Assembly (NCBI GenBank): GCA_937128235.1
Contig: CAKZMG010000238.1
Coordinates: 1 to 37,756, forward strand
Direction: 5' to 3'
Source: an uncultured Verrucomicrobiales bacterium
GTDB lineage: Bacteria; Verrucomicrobiota; Verrucomicrobiia; Verrucomicrobiales; Akkermansiaceae
Length of the DNA stretch: 37,756 bases
Shown: positions 8,822-16,932 of the stretch, piece after piece
How positions within the stretch are numbered: position 1 is the stretch's first letter
How the letters are laid out: the number at the start of each line of letters is the position of its first letter
Notes under the pieces: generated by a model
Seen by the model: the letters and a program-made list of their open reading frames with translations, nothing else
Database searches by the model: none
Told to the model about the DNA's origin: nothing
Program-made: the position numbers and the translations under genes

Positions 8822-9634
8822 TTATCTATTTCTTCTGAATAAAAATCCTAAACTACCTAGCCCCACAAGAATAGCTGAACTAGGTTCAGGTACTGAATTA
8901 ACGCTTTCTATTTCTTTGACCAACTTCCGGCTCAGTAACGGACTAATTTTATCTCCAAGCTCATAGTAACTTACCTCAGCATCTTTACCTCCGATCACAT
9001 AATCTTGAAAATATTCCTCTAAGTTATGGTCACAGCGATCACTCGCCACGCCATCTATTCTGTCCACTCCGGCAGCAATAGCGGCATCGCGCTGCTCAGC
9101 AACATTATTACCCCTGTCCCTACGTCTGTGACCAGAATCATTGTCCACACTGTGTGAGGAAACCTGAATGATTTGATAAAGACTCTCAAATCCATTCGCT
9201 TCACCACCAGTTTCCTCTCCAAACTGCTTACTAGCATAGCCAATAGCTTCACCCATCGCATTCTTTCCAGTGAAAGGAGCCTCAACAGACTGCATCGCAT
9301 TTGCAAAGGCATTCGCTGAATCCACGTCATGGATTTTCATCCACTCCACAGCAGTGTATTGCTGAGATTTGCCTGCAAACAAAACCACGCTTGCAGCCAC
9401 GCTTTTCATGCTACCATTATAAATAGCATCCATCACTTCTGAACTACGAAACGCTTCTACATAAGCATCTTGTTGTTCAGCAAAGACGCTATTTCCTTTG
9501 TTGCCCGAAACATCGATCAGCAAGATCAATTCGGTATCTACTTTTTCTGCCTGGGCCTGCTGACTTGAAACCAGCGCTAGACCAGCTAATATGCTCGAAA
9601 CTTTCGAGATATTCCTAGTGTTTTTATTTGTCAT
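8822..9634 (-). CDS. DUF1194/vWA-like PEP-CTERM protein
   Basis: A 270-residue exported protein with a signal peptide (to about residue 29, AQAEK). The next ~190 residues resemble DUF1194, a von Willebrand A-like fold: VDTELILLIDVSGN at the start, then SVAASVVLFAGKSQ, TGKNAMGEAIGYASKQF and a region with IQVSSHSVDNDSG. The usual metal-site motif DxSxS reads D-V-S-G-N here, so metal-dependent adhesion may be altered. The C-terminus is a PEP-CTERM signal (VPEPSS, hydrophobic segment, FRRNR). First gene of the operon continuing to 7623. A ~160-bp AT-rich divergent promoter region lies upstream. The PEP-CTERM call is sure; DUF1194 is fairly sure. Confidence 0.87.
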   Translation of the reverse strand: MTNKNTRNISKVSSILAGLALVSSQQAQAEKVDTELILLIDVSGNKGNSVFAEQQDAYVEAFRSSEVMDAIYNGSMKSVAASVVLFAGKSQQYTAVEWMKIHDVDSANAFANAMQSVEAPFTGKNAMGEAIGYASKQFGEETGGEANGFESLYQIIQVSSHSVDNDSGHRRRDRGNNVAEQRDAAIAAGVDRIDGVASDRCDHNLEEYFQDYVIGGKDAEVSYYELGDKISPLLSRKLVKEIESVNSVPEPSSAILVGLGSLGFLFRRNR

Positions 9635-9796
9635 ATAAAGGGAGTTAGTGGGGATTAACGCTAACTGCTTCCGAGTGAAGCACCATGCGTGAAAACAAGT
9701 TTAAACAAACTATTTCGCTCAGTCAATAATTTTGTTAGAAAAAATTTACTTTAAATAAGAATTGATAATTTATATATACGAAATAAAATAAGGACA
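9635..9796. promoter_or_regulatory. AT-rich divergent intergenic region
   Basis: This 162-bp gap separates the minus-strand PEP-CTERM operon from the plus-strand gene at 9797 and must hold both promoters. The half nearer 9797 is very AT-rich (9722-9790), with TATATA-like stretches. An AAGGA lies 4 nt before the ATG at 9797. I could not fix single -35/-10 pairs with confidence. Confidence 0.35.
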
Positions 9797-10444
9797 ATGA
9801 AATTCTCCCTAAATAACATCATCACCAAACTAGCCATCTGCGGAATCGCCCTAGGTAGTTTGGGACACTATTGCTACAAAGAATACAGCCGTGACTTCTC
9901 GCATAGAAAAACACCAGCACCATCCACAGCTAAGCCTCATTCTGAAAACTCCGCCAAACTCGCTGCCAGCCTCCGCCCATCTGAAGCACTAGATAAAGTA
10001 ATCAGCTCTAACACTCCCAGTATCACCACCGAGAGAAGTATCGCAATCTTCGAAAATGGCACCTCAGTATTCGTCTCAGAGCCAACCCATGATCATGTTG
10101 CGGAAGCCTCTGTAAAGCTTCACCGTCTTGGAGAAAATGAAATCAAGTTCAGCGTCTTTAGAGTAGAAGACGGCTCATACATCGTATCATTTTCAAACCA
10201 AGGCATCACCCAATGGGTATATCCACAAGAAGTCAATTACATCCAAAACATGTCCACATTGGATCTAAAAAACTATCTTTCCGAGCGCGAAATAAGCACA
10301 CTCCCTACTAACTGGAACCCTACCCTAGAAGGCAGAGTCGGGCTACTAGCCAGAGCCTGGCTAATGAGTGATCTCTACAACCCAAAAGTGCATAAAATCC
10401 TCAAAGGGGTCACTACTTTACAGAAAGATTCTGCAAGCGATTAA
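9797..10444 (+). CDS. Membrane-anchored protein of unknown function
   Basis: A 215-residue protein with a hydrophobic N-terminal segment at about 8-27 (IITKLAICGIALGSLGHYCY), either an uncleaved anchor or a signal peptide. A Pro/Ser/Ala-rich linker (about 35-60) and a ~150-residue domain follow, with SIAIFENGTSVFVSEP and EIKFSVFRVEDGSYIVSFS strands and a helical C-terminus. Not a family I recognise. A good Shine-Dalgarno (AAGGA, 4 nt spacing) supports this start, and the gene stands alone. A hairpin terminator (10534-10571) lies downstream and could serve it as well as the convergent tRNA. Confidence 0.72.
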   Translation: MKFSLNNIITKLAICGIALGSLGHYCYKEYSRDFSHRKTPAPSTAKPHSENSAKLAASLRPSEALDKVISSNTPSITTERSIAIFENGTSVFVSEPTHDHVAEASVKLHRLGENEIKFSVFRVEDGSYIVSFSNQGITQWVYPQEVNYIQNMSTLDLKNYLSEREISTLPTNWNPTLEGRVGLLARAWLMSDLYNPKVHKILKGVTTLQKDSASD

Positions 10445-10533
10445 ATGCTAGTTAGCGACACAACAACATGAAACCTTTTGTGTGCGCTTTCTGGTAGAAA
10501 AAAAACAGTGCTAAGCTACGCTTAGCTATAACC

Positions 10534-10571
10534 AAAAAAGCTTCACGATACGAAATCTGTGAAGCTTTTTT
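10534..10571. terminator. Bidirectional intrinsic terminator between 9797 gene and tRNA-Asp
   Basis: Perfect 13-bp stem AAAAAAGCTTCAC / GTGAAGCTTTTTT with a 12-nt loop. It has a T run on both strands, so it can end the plus-strand gene at 9797-10444 and the minus-strand tRNA-Asp just to its right. Confidence 0.85.
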
Positions 10572-10584
10572 ATGTTGAACTAAG

Positions 10585-10661
10585 TGGCGAAGCGGACGGG
10601 AATCGAACCCGCAACCTCCGGCGTGACAGGCCGGTGCTCTAACCAATTGAGCTACCGCTCC
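10585..10661 (-). tRNA. tRNA-Asp (anticodon GTC)
   Basis: The 77-nt cloverleaf on the minus strand is complete. The acceptor stem is GGAGCGG with CCGCTTC (one G-U), the D arm AGCTC..GAGC, the anticodon stem CCGGC/GCCGG with loop CTGTCAC giving GTC, and the T arm GCGGG-TTCGAAT-CCCGT. The discriminator is G, and CCA is encoded at 10585-10587. It stands alone, followed by the terminator at 10534-10571. Confidence 0.97.
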
Positions 10662-10991
10662 ATCAATCGTTCTACAATCATCTTGCAGCGGGCAGGAAAC
10701 TAACTAAAACGCGCTAAGGTGCAAGCCAAATTTGATTTATTTAGTCACTTTTTTCGCTGATGGCTCAGTTTTAGTATTTTGTAACATTTCTGAAAAACTT
10801 ACCCCTACGCCCCCAAGACATGATAAAAAGTCCGAAACAGGTAAAAATTTAGTTGCTTTTTCCACACAGAAAGCCTTAATTCGCCGCCCCGCGAGAAGTC
10901 AATCCAGTCGTAGGTCCTCTGAGCAATGCTATGGTAGCGGCGCTAATCAATCTCGCCAGAGCGGTAACCCGACTAACAATACAGACACATT
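10662..10991 (+). other. Gene-free 330-bp region; putative structured rpoA leader
   Basis: No convincing gene lies here; a short open frame from 10732 has low-complexity Ser/Arg content and overlaps rpoA. The region must contain the tRNA-Asp promoter (minus) and the rpoA promoter (plus). The part at 10880-10945 is GC-richer than its surroundings. CGCCGC (10882-10887) can pair with GCGGCG (10937-10942), closing a ~50-nt internal region in the rpoA 5' leader. Ribosomal-protein operons often carry autoregulatory leaders, but I cannot match this one to a known class. Confidence 0.35.
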
Positions 10992-12131
10992 ATGTCAGAA
11001 GACACAACAAACGAAGAAGTAACAAACGAAGAAGAAGTAGAAGAGAACAAGCCAATTCATCTTGATCGCTTCGAAATCCCTAACCGTCTTGTAAAAGACG
11101 AGGACACTGAGACAGATACCTATGCACACTTCACTGCCGAGCCATTCGAGCGTGGATTTGGTCATACTATCGGTAACTCACTCCGCCGTGTATTGCTCTC
11201 CTCACTAGAGGGTGCAGCCATCACCTCAGTGCGCATCGCAGGTGTGCAGCATGAGTTCTCTAGCCTCGCTGGAGTGGTAGAAGATGTCACTGACATTATC
11301 CTCAATCTTAAGAAGGTAAAATTTAAGCACTTTGATAAAGAGCCACGCGTTCTCACTCTTAAAGTAGAAAAAGAAGGTGTGGTCACTGCTGGTGACATCA
11401 CTGATGATAACATCTACCAGGTAGTGAATAAGGACCAGATCATTTGCACACTCGACCGCAAGACTAAGTTCGACTGTGAATTTGAAATCAAAGTTGGCCG
11501 TGGATTTAACACAGGAGACGAGAACAAACGTCCTGACATGCCAATCGGTGTGATTGCGATCGACTCTATTTTCTCACCTGTAACACGTGTCAAATACTCA
11601 ATCGGTCAAACCCGTGTGGGTCAGATGACTGACTTCGATAAGCTAGATCTGGACATCTGGACAGACGGACGCATCGAGCCAGCTGAAGCACTCCTTCAGG
11701 CATCATCCATCATGAGACATCACCTCGATGTATTTGTGAACTACGATGATGATCTTGTAGAATTTGAGAACGCAGCACCTGAGCAATCAGAAGAGAATGC
11801 AGCACTCAAGAAGCTCCTCAACATGAGCGTAAACGAGATCGAACTCTCAGTGCGTGCGGCTAACTGCCTCAACAACGCTAACATCACCAGCGTGGGACAG
11901 CTCGCTCTCAAGTCAGAAGCAGAGATGCTCAAATACCGTAACTTCGGTAAGAAATCACTCAATGAGATCAAAGACAAACTCCAAGAGCTCGGACTCGGAC
12001 TCGGAATGTCACTTGATCCATCACTCCTCACTGGACCAATGCCATCAATCGCGGCACCTCGTCTCAGCGTAGAGGAAGAAGCACCGGTGGGTCTTGCAGA
12101 TCTCATCGCCCAAAACTTAAATGACGAATAG
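10992..12131 (+). CDS. rpoA: RNA polymerase alpha subunit
   Basis: Alpha subunit, 379 residues, longer than the usual 310-340. An acidic N-terminal tail of ~25 residues (with a near-duplicated TNEEVTNEEEV) comes first. The N-terminal dimerisation/assembly domain has EPFERGFGHTIGNSLRRVLLSSLEGAAIT and later FSPVTRVKYSIGQTRVGQ. The C-terminal DNA-binding domain (about 270-340) has LNMSVNEIELSVRAANCL, NITSVGQL and YRNFGKKSLNEIKDKL. A ~35-residue tail follows. rplQ starts 40 bp later, the classic pair. rpsD, rpsK and rpsM, which often precede rpoA, are absent; upstream is only the leader and the tRNA. Confidence 0.98.
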   Translation: MSEDTTNEEVTNEEEVEENKPIHLDRFEIPNRLVKDEDTETDTYAHFTAEPFERGFGHTIGNSLRRVLLSSLEGAAITSVRIAGVQHEFSSLAGVVEDVTDIILNLKKVKFKHFDKEPRVLTLKVEKEGVVTAGDITDDNIYQVVNKDQIICTLDRKTKFDCEFEIKVGRGFNTGDENKRPDMPIGVIAIDSIFSPVTRVKYSIGQTRVGQMTDFDKLDLDIWTDGRIEPAEALLQASSIMRHHLDVFVNYDDDLVEFENAAPEQSEENAALKKLLNMSVNEIELSVRAANCLNNANITSVGQLALKSEAEMLKYRNFGKKSLNEIKDKLQELGLGLGMSLDPSLLTGPMPSIAAPRLSVEEEAPVGLADLIAQNLNDE

Positions 12132-12171
12132 TCAGTAACAATTACAACTAGAATTAGAAAGAATAATCACG

Positions 12172-12600
12172 ATGAGAAATCGCAAAAAGACAGTAAAACT
12201 CGGAAGAAGCTCAGCGCACCGCCGCTCACTTCTCGCCAACCTCACATGCAACCTTATCCAGCACGGTAAGATCCGCACCACACTTGGAAAAGCCAAAGCA
12301 CTCCGCCCTGTAGCAGAGAAAATGGTAACTCTCGGTAAGCGCGGTGACCTCCACGCTCGCAGACAAGCCATCGCATTCCTACGCCAAAAAGACGCAGTGA
12401 AAACACTCTTCGGAGACGTAGCTACAGCAGCAAAAGACCGCCAAGGTGGATACTGCCGCATCATCAAGCTCGGTGCACGTGTCTCAGACTCAGCACCAAT
12501 GGCTCTCATTGAGTGGGTGGACACACCAGCCAATGCCTCAGACGAAGCAGTAGATGACGCTACTGAAACTGAAACAAAAACTGAGAAAGCAGAAGCATAG
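12172..12600 (+). CDS. rplQ: 50S ribosomal protein bL17
   Basis: Ribosomal protein L17, 142 residues. The start [20 protein letters not shown] is diagnostic, followed by [38 protein letters not shown] and the conserved ALIEWVD near the end of the core (~residue 118). A ~22-residue acidic Thr/Glu-rich tail extends past the standard length. It is the second gene of the rpoA-rplQ operon and is followed by a strong terminator at 12637-12683. Confidence 0.97.
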   Translation: MRNRKKTVKLGRSSAHRRSLLANLTCNLIQHGKIRTTLGKAKALRPVAEKMVTLGKRGDLHARRQAIAFLRQKDAVKTLFGDVATAAKDRQGGYCRIIKLGARVSDSAPMALIEWVDTPANASDEAVDDATETETKTEKAEA

Positions 12601-12636
12601 TTCTTCTTGAGTTCTTAAGTTAAGCATATAAAATTT

Positions 12637-12683
12637 AAGCGCACCTTTGACCGTATCACATATACGTTGAAGGTGCGCTTTTT
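12637..12683 (+). terminator. Strong intrinsic terminator after rplQ
   Basis: 11-bp stem AAGCGCACCTT / AAGGTGCGCTT enclosing a second small helix (CGTAT/ATACG), followed by a T run. It ends the rpoA-rplQ transcript and lies just before rlmN, which therefore needs its own promoter or readthrough. Confidence 0.9.
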
Positions 12684-12707
12684 AGTTTCTTCACCATCCA
12701 CAGAATC

Positions 12708-13832
12708 ATGAGTTCAGAATCCATATCACCCAAGTCCCCAATCCCCTCTATCCTACCTAGCTTACTAGGTCTGACGAAAGACGACATAGTGGAAATTTTC
12801 AAGCAACACGATGAGCCAGCCTACCGTGCGGCACAGGTGTTAGAGTGGATTTACAAGCACCGCGCTAACTCAATAGAAGAAATGACCAACCTCTCAGAAT
12901 CTCTGCGCGAGAAACTGAATCAACAATTTAGATTTAAAACCCTCTCCAGCGTCACTGTCCAAGGCTCAGAGGATACCACACGTAAATATCTCTTTAAACT
13001 CCACGATGGTAGATACGTTGAAACCGTTCTCATCCCAGCATCTAAGGGACTCTACGGAGATAAAGCAGATCGCCTAACAGCCTGCGTATCCTCACAAGTA
13101 GGATGTGCCTACGGGTGTAAATTCTGCGCATCAGGACTAGCAGGACTCACCAGAAACCTCACTGCCGATGAAATAGTAGGCCAGCTCATGATGGTAGAAG
13201 AGCTCTCAGGAAAGAAGATCAACAACATCGTATTCATGGGCATGGGTGAGCCACTCGCTAACATCAAAAACCTAGAAAAAGCACTCGACATCATCACTGG
13301 TCACTGGGGGATGAACATCGGTGCGCGTCACATCACCATTTCTACCTCAGGACTCGCTCCAATGATTAAGAAACTCGCAGATCGCCCCCAGCAAATCCGC
13401 CTCGCAATCTCTCTGCACGGAGCCACAGACGATGTCCGAGATCAGATTATGCCAGTGAACTCAAAATGGAATATCGATGAACTTTTCCAGGCGCTTCACT
13501 ACTACAAAGAGAGGAGTAATAAGCGGCTCACACTAGAATATATTTTAATCAAAGGAGTCAACGACTCACTGGAACAAGCTAAGATTTTAGCCAAGCGAGC
13601 TAAGTCCGTAAAAGCACTCGTAAACGTCATCCCCTACAACACCGTTGAAGGACTAGACTGGATACGTCCAGACGATGAGCACTGCTATAAATTTAGAAAC
13701 ACCGTCAGAGACACTGGCGTAGTCACCACCATGCGCATAGAAAAAGGCCATGACATTGATGCGGCTTGCGGTCAATTAAGACTCAAACAGGAAACCTCAG
13801 AAGGCATCATTAAAGCACCGATTAAAGTATAG
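12708..13832 (+). CDS. rlmN: Dual-specificity RNA methyltransferase RlmN
   Basis: Radical-SAM enzyme that methylates C2 of A2503 in 23S rRNA and A37 in some tRNAs. 374 residues, normal length. The N-terminal accessory domain has EPAYRAAQVLEWIYKH. The radical-SAM motif C-x3-C-x2-C is GCAYGCKFC at about 133-140 and is followed by a SAM-binding segment, NNIVFMGMGEPLANI. Further conserved segments are ITISTSGLAPMI, LAISLHGATDDVRDQIMPVN and LTLEYILIKGVNDS. The C-terminal catalytic Cys is in DIDAACGQL. The first ~15 residues are a Ser/Pro-rich extension. Transcribed alone, between the rplQ terminator and a convergent gene. Confidence 0.97.
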   Translation: MSSESISPKSPIPSILPSLLGLTKDDIVEIFKQHDEPAYRAAQVLEWIYKHRANSIEEMTNLSESLREKLNQQFRFKTLSSVTVQGSEDTTRKYLFKLHDGRYVETVLIPASKGLYGDKADRLTACVSSQVGCAYGCKFCASGLAGLTRNLTADEIVGQLMMVEELSGKKINNIVFMGMGEPLANIKNLEKALDIITGHWGMNIGARHITISTSGLAPMIKKLADRPQQIRLAISLHGATDDVRDQIMPVNSKWNIDELFQALHYYKERSNKRLTLEYILIKGVNDSLEQAKILAKRAKSVKALVNVIPYNTVEGLDWIRPDDEHCYKFRNTVRDTGVVTTMRIEKGHDIDAACGQLRLKQETSEGIIKAPIKV

Positions 13833-13885
13833 AGACTGAGTAATCTTCGTCCTCACTCTGAGCTGCAAAGGTGGCATCTTTTACA

Positions 13886-13923
13886 AGAAAAAGCGCCAAA
13901 ACAAATGAATGCTTTGACGCTTT
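13886..13923 (-). terminator. Intrinsic terminator downstream of the SHD1-type gene
   Basis: Stem AAAGCG-x-CAAA / TTTG-x-CGCTTT (13890-13923) with one internal mismatch. On the minus strand the second arm ends in GCGCTTTTTC, giving a T run, so it would end the minus-strand gene at 13947-14672. It lies 23 bp beyond the second (TAG) stop of that gene, which fits the longer reading frame. It could also weakly stop rlmN transcripts. Confidence 0.65.
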
Positions 13924-13946
13924 GAAAGTTTATTGAAATAGCGATA

Positions 13947-14672
13947 CTACTCTCCTCTTTCTCTGAGGACTTTAGCGAGTAATGATCTGTTATTTGAATC
14001 AGACATTACAATCTCACCATTCACTTTGACATCGATTACAATACCTTGAACTTGATCTGACAGGCGACCGCCTGGCGTAGCAGGACCACATCAGCCCCCA
14101 CCTTTACTCTTGATCGTCTTATTGACCACATTCACAGCTTTGGTTGTCTCAGTAACTCTGTATTTAGGATCTAGATCATAAACGCTGAATGAGCCCTTTT
14201 CTTCCATTTGAGTGGATTTCTGACCTTTAGTAATATTACCTTTCTTCCAGTAAATAGTGTAATCTATAACTACATCTTTAAGAGTAGTTTCGCTCTTATT
14301 ATAAAAAGTAACATCGAATGTGGTATTCACTCCATCCACACCTTTCACTTTCTTTTCTTTCACTTTCTCAAAAGAAATACTCAGTGCTGTTGCAACTGCC
14401 ACTTCACTCGCGTGCTCAGCTACGTATGCTTTGCATTCTTCAGAAAGAACACTCAACTTAAAAGTAATATCCTTACCCTTAGCCGTTCTTACCTTAACTT
14501 GCTTCTTTTCTTCATCAAAAGCTGTGAGAGTGGCTTTAAATGACTTACTCTTATCTGCACTGTAGAAGGTGCGAGCCACTAGCTTAGCTGAGCCAGCGCT
14601 TGACAACAAGCCTGTCAGCAGTGCTGTCAGCAACACTTTATTAGTTGATTTAAATATTTTTTTCATAGGCAT
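13947..14672 (-). CDS. Secreted SHD1-like/Ig-like protein with in-frame UGA: candidate selenoprotein
   Basis: The first stop gives 193 residues ending at UGA (14091-14093). The same frame then runs 47 more codons to TAG (13947-13949), for 241 residues counting the UGA. Residues 1-30 are a signal peptide (LLTALLTGLLSSAGSA). Residues ~33-85 resemble the SHD1-type domain common in Planctomycetes/Verrucomicrobia (RTFYSADKSKSFKATLTAF). Residues ~95-185 look Ig-like and beta-rich (TFDVTFYNKS). After the UGA come CGPATPGG and then two strand-like segments (QGIVIDVKVNGEIV) that plausibly complete the fold. The UGA lies between KGGG and CGPA. A GGUC-loop hairpin follows at SECIS distance. Alternatives are a nonsense mutation, readthrough or a sequencing error. 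Start 14672 or 14666; no clear Shine-Dalgarno. Confidence 0.6.
14061..14074 (-). promoter_or_regulatory. SECIS-like hairpin after in-frame UGA
   Basis: On the minus-strand mRNA, CAGGC-GGUC-GCCUG forms a 5-bp stem with a GGUC loop beginning 16 nt after the UGA. Bacterial SECIS elements place the apical stem-loop roughly this far downstream. E. coli SelB reads a G and U in a loop that also contains GGUC. The stem is short and I see no bulged U, so this is suggestive only. Confidence 0.4.
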
Positions 14673-14682
14673 ATTTGATTAA

Positions 14683-14729
14683 AAAAATATTAATTGAGGT
14701 TACACAGCCTGTAAAGGAGAAAAACCTCA
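14683..14729 (-). terminator. Probable terminator after the FAD oxidoreductase gene
   Basis: TGAGGTT (14695-14701) pairs with AACCTCA (14723-14729) around a 21-nt loop. On the minus strand the stem is followed by ATTAATATTTTTTT. It would end the addA-LOG-oxidoreductase transcript just before the SHD1-type gene. The loop is long, so confidence is moderate. Confidence 0.5.
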
Positions 14730-14744
14730 GATTTTGGCGCATTT

Positions 14745-15764
14745 TTACAAGCTCAGATCCACATCTATCTGACTACCAGTGACCAAGTGATCGGCAAAAT
14801 GCCTCGCCACACTCGGAGCTGTAGTTACGCCCTTACTTCCAAGACCATTGAAAAAACTTACCTCTGGATGGTGAGGGTGATGCCCTACATACGGCTGACT
14901 CTTACGCATGATAGGCCTAACCCCTGCACAATGCTCTATCACCTCAAATGATTTATCGGTTAAATTGCGGAGCTTACGCTCTATTTCGTCTCGTCCCGCT
15001 TGAGTTATCTTTCCATCCATATCTTCCCATTCATAGTTCGCGCCTACTCGCCACCTCTCATTTCCTATTGGTATCAGCCAGCCGTTCCGGTTGATTATTT
15101 TGCCTTGATCGGCTTTGGGGATCTTCACCGTTAAAATTTCCCCTTTTGCAGAGCGGTGATTTAGTGATGAAAACAGACCTTTTTCCGTAAATGCTCTAGC
15201 CCCCTGGCAGAGGATAACTCGTTTTGCCGTGATCTCCTTCCAACTGACTCCTCCTTCAATATAGACGAGATCTTTTTCTGAAAATGCATCTACTCGGTAT
15301 CTCCCCGCTAGCAACTTTCTCACTACTTGGAGGTAAGTTTTTGAATCTAGCCATCCACCATTTTTCATGATGAAGCCTCCGTGAGCGGCATTCCATTTTT
15401 CTAGATCAGCTATCTCAGCATCTCTTACCCATCCCGCTAATTGTTCGCGCTTGTTATGAAATTTAGCACTTTGCTTGTCACCATCGAATAACCGAAGAGT
15501 TTCAAGTGGGTGGAAGAGTTTTTTACCAGAAATTTCTTCTAGCTTTTTGTAATAAGAAAGAGCTTCAGGCAAATACTCAGCCTGCCTCCAGCTGAGGTTC
15601 ATCCCCTTCCCTGCTACGGTAGTGACCAAGCCAGCAGCCACTCGGCTAGCGGAATTTTCATCCTCACTATCTATCACAATGACACTGGCATCACGCTCGA
15701 TCAGAGCCATAGCCAAGGCACTACCTGCGAGCCCCTGCCCTACGATGATGAAATCTACATTCAT
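14745..15764 (-). CDS. FAD-dependent oxidoreductase (DAO / glycine-D-amino acid oxidase family)
   Basis: A 339-residue flavoprotein. The N-terminal dinucleotide-binding motif is VDFIIVGQGLAGSALA, followed by an acidic strand end (VIVIDSEDE) that holds the ribose. The substrate domain contains WLDSKTYLQVV and RVILCQGARAF. The C-terminal FAD loop is HCAGVRPIMRKSQPYVGHHP and NGLGSKGVTTAPSVARHFADHL. The overall pattern is that of the DAO family (ThiO, MnmC C-domain, D-amino acid dehydrogenases). The substrate cannot be told from sequence, and no thiamine genes are nearby. It starts 10 bp after the LOG-family gene and is the last gene of that operon. Confidence 0.88.
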   Translation of the reverse strand: MNVDFIIVGQGLAGSALAMALIERDASVIVIDSEDENSASRVAAGLVTTVAGKGMNLSWRQAEYLPEALSYYKKLEEISGKKLFHPLETLRLFDGDKQSAKFHNKREQLAGWVRDAEIADLEKWNAAHGGFIMKNGGWLDSKTYLQVVRKLLAGRYRVDAFSEKDLVYIEGGVSWKEITAKRVILCQGARAFTEKGLFSSLNHRSAKGEILTVKIPKADQGKIINRNGWLIPIGNERWRVGANYEWEDMDGKITQAGRDEIERKLRNLTDKSFEVIEHCAGVRPIMRKSQPYVGHHPHHPEVSFFNGLGSKGVTTAPSVARHFADHLVTGSQIDVDLSL

Positions 15765-15774
15765 TCGCGCCTCT

Positions 15775-16899
15775 TCAATCCGCTAACTCAGCCAGATTAA
15801 CGGCATCGATCAGCATACGTAGTCTGCCGAAATCACGGCGCTTGTGTCGCAAAACAATTCTCGTCATATCTGCCAGATCTTTTTCATCTTGCTCTGCCTC
15901 CAGAGCACCAGTTTGCAATACTTTCCCGTCATTGGTAATATCCGCGAACTGAGTTTGAAGCAAGTTCACCGCATCTTCAGAAAGTGCATTTTCGATACGT
16001 AAAACCAGCTGATCACCTATATATCGATACGAGTGGAAATTTGAGTAAAATTGCACTATTTCCTGGATCGCCACCTCGATGTCATCAGTGACCTTAAACA
16101 GCGCGAAATCAGTCTCAGAAATTAAATTCAATCGCATCAAATGCTCTGACATAAATTGCAGCCAAAACTTCCAATACTTCCCGCCCTTCGCATCCACTAG
16201 AACGATCGGATACACTGTAGCTTTCCCTGTCTGTATCAGAGTCAGAGCCTCGAAAAGCTCATCCATCGTGCCTACACCACCTGGAAAAGCCACCGCAGCA
16301 TCAGCCTCTTTTACAAAGGAAAGTTTACGGGTGAAAAAGTAGTTAAAATTGATCAGTTTTTCATCGTTATTGATAAATGCATTCGCAGAAGTCTCGAAGG
16401 GTAAATTAATATTTAGTCCGAAACTGTAGTCTTTTCCAGCACCCTCATTTCCAGCAGCCATGATACCTGGACCCGCTCCAGTAATCGTCATGTAGCCTTC
16501 TTCTCTGAGACGTTTGGAAAATTTTACAGCAGTTTGGTATTCCGCCTCTTCGGGCTTGGTTCTCGCCGAGCCAAAGACAGCTACTTTTCGCTGACCACGA
16601 TACGGTTCAAACACCTCATTCGCGTGACGCATTTCTTTCAGCGCACGATTCAGCATTTTAAAGTCTCCATCAGTAGCTGCACCGCGAGATAACCTCACCG
16701 CAGTGATCATCATTTCGGCTAGCATGCACTCGCGGTCTCCCGAGCTCGACCCCGAACTCAACTTCGCAGCCAGCGCACGCACTTCATCATCTACCGCTTT
16801 CTCACCAGTCGTCCCTACATAAGAACACTGAGGCGAGAGGGATATCCCACCGGTAAAATCTTTTTCGTGCGATCCTGGATGGTGTTTTTTCTGTTTCAT
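15775..16899 (-). CDS. LOG-family (TIGR00730-like) nucleotide-binding protein
   Basis: A 374-residue protein with a LOG/lysine-decarboxylase-like Rossmann fold in the middle (about 105-290). It shows VAVFGSARTKPEEAEY, ITGAGPGIMAAGNEGAG and the signature PGGVGTMDELFEALTLIQTGK. LOG proteins of known function are cytokinin riboside 5'-monophosphate phosphoribohydrolases or other nucleotide 5'-monophosphate nucleosidases (PpnN type). The extra ~90-residue N-terminus and ~80-residue C-terminus make it longer than plain LOG (~190 residues). It lies between addA (33 bp upstream) and the FAD oxidoreductase (10 bp downstream) and ends in UGA, showing UGA works as an ordinary stop here. Confidence 0.9.
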   Translation of the reverse strand: MKQKKHHPGSHEKDFTGGISLSPQCSYVGTTGEKAVDDEVRALAAKLSSGSSSGDRECMLAEMMITAVRLSRGAATDGDFKMLNRALKEMRHANEVFEPYRGQRKVAVFGSARTKPEEAEYQTAVKFSKRLREEGYMTITGAGPGIMAAGNEGAGKDYSFGLNINLPFETSANAFINNDEKLINFNYFFTRKLSFVKEADAAVAFPGGVGTMDELFEALTLIQTGKATVYPIVLVDAKGGKYWKFWLQFMSEHLMRLNLISETDFALFKVTDDIEVAIQEIVQFYSNFHSYRYIGDQLVLRIENALSEDAVNLLQTQFADITNDGKVLQTGALEAEQDEKDLADMTRIVLRHKRRDFGRLRMLIDAVNLAELAD

Positions 16900-16932
16900 G
16901 GCGATTAATCTAAACCATTTTCTAACATCCTG

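Noticed and set aside
10452-10646. 64-residue open frame over the tRNA-Asp gene
   Set aside because: It spans the tRNA and its terminator; not a gene.
10732-11022. 96-residue open frame upstream of rpoA
   Set aside because: Low-complexity Ser/Arg/Thr content, no Shine-Dalgarno, overlaps the rpoA start. Treated as leader.
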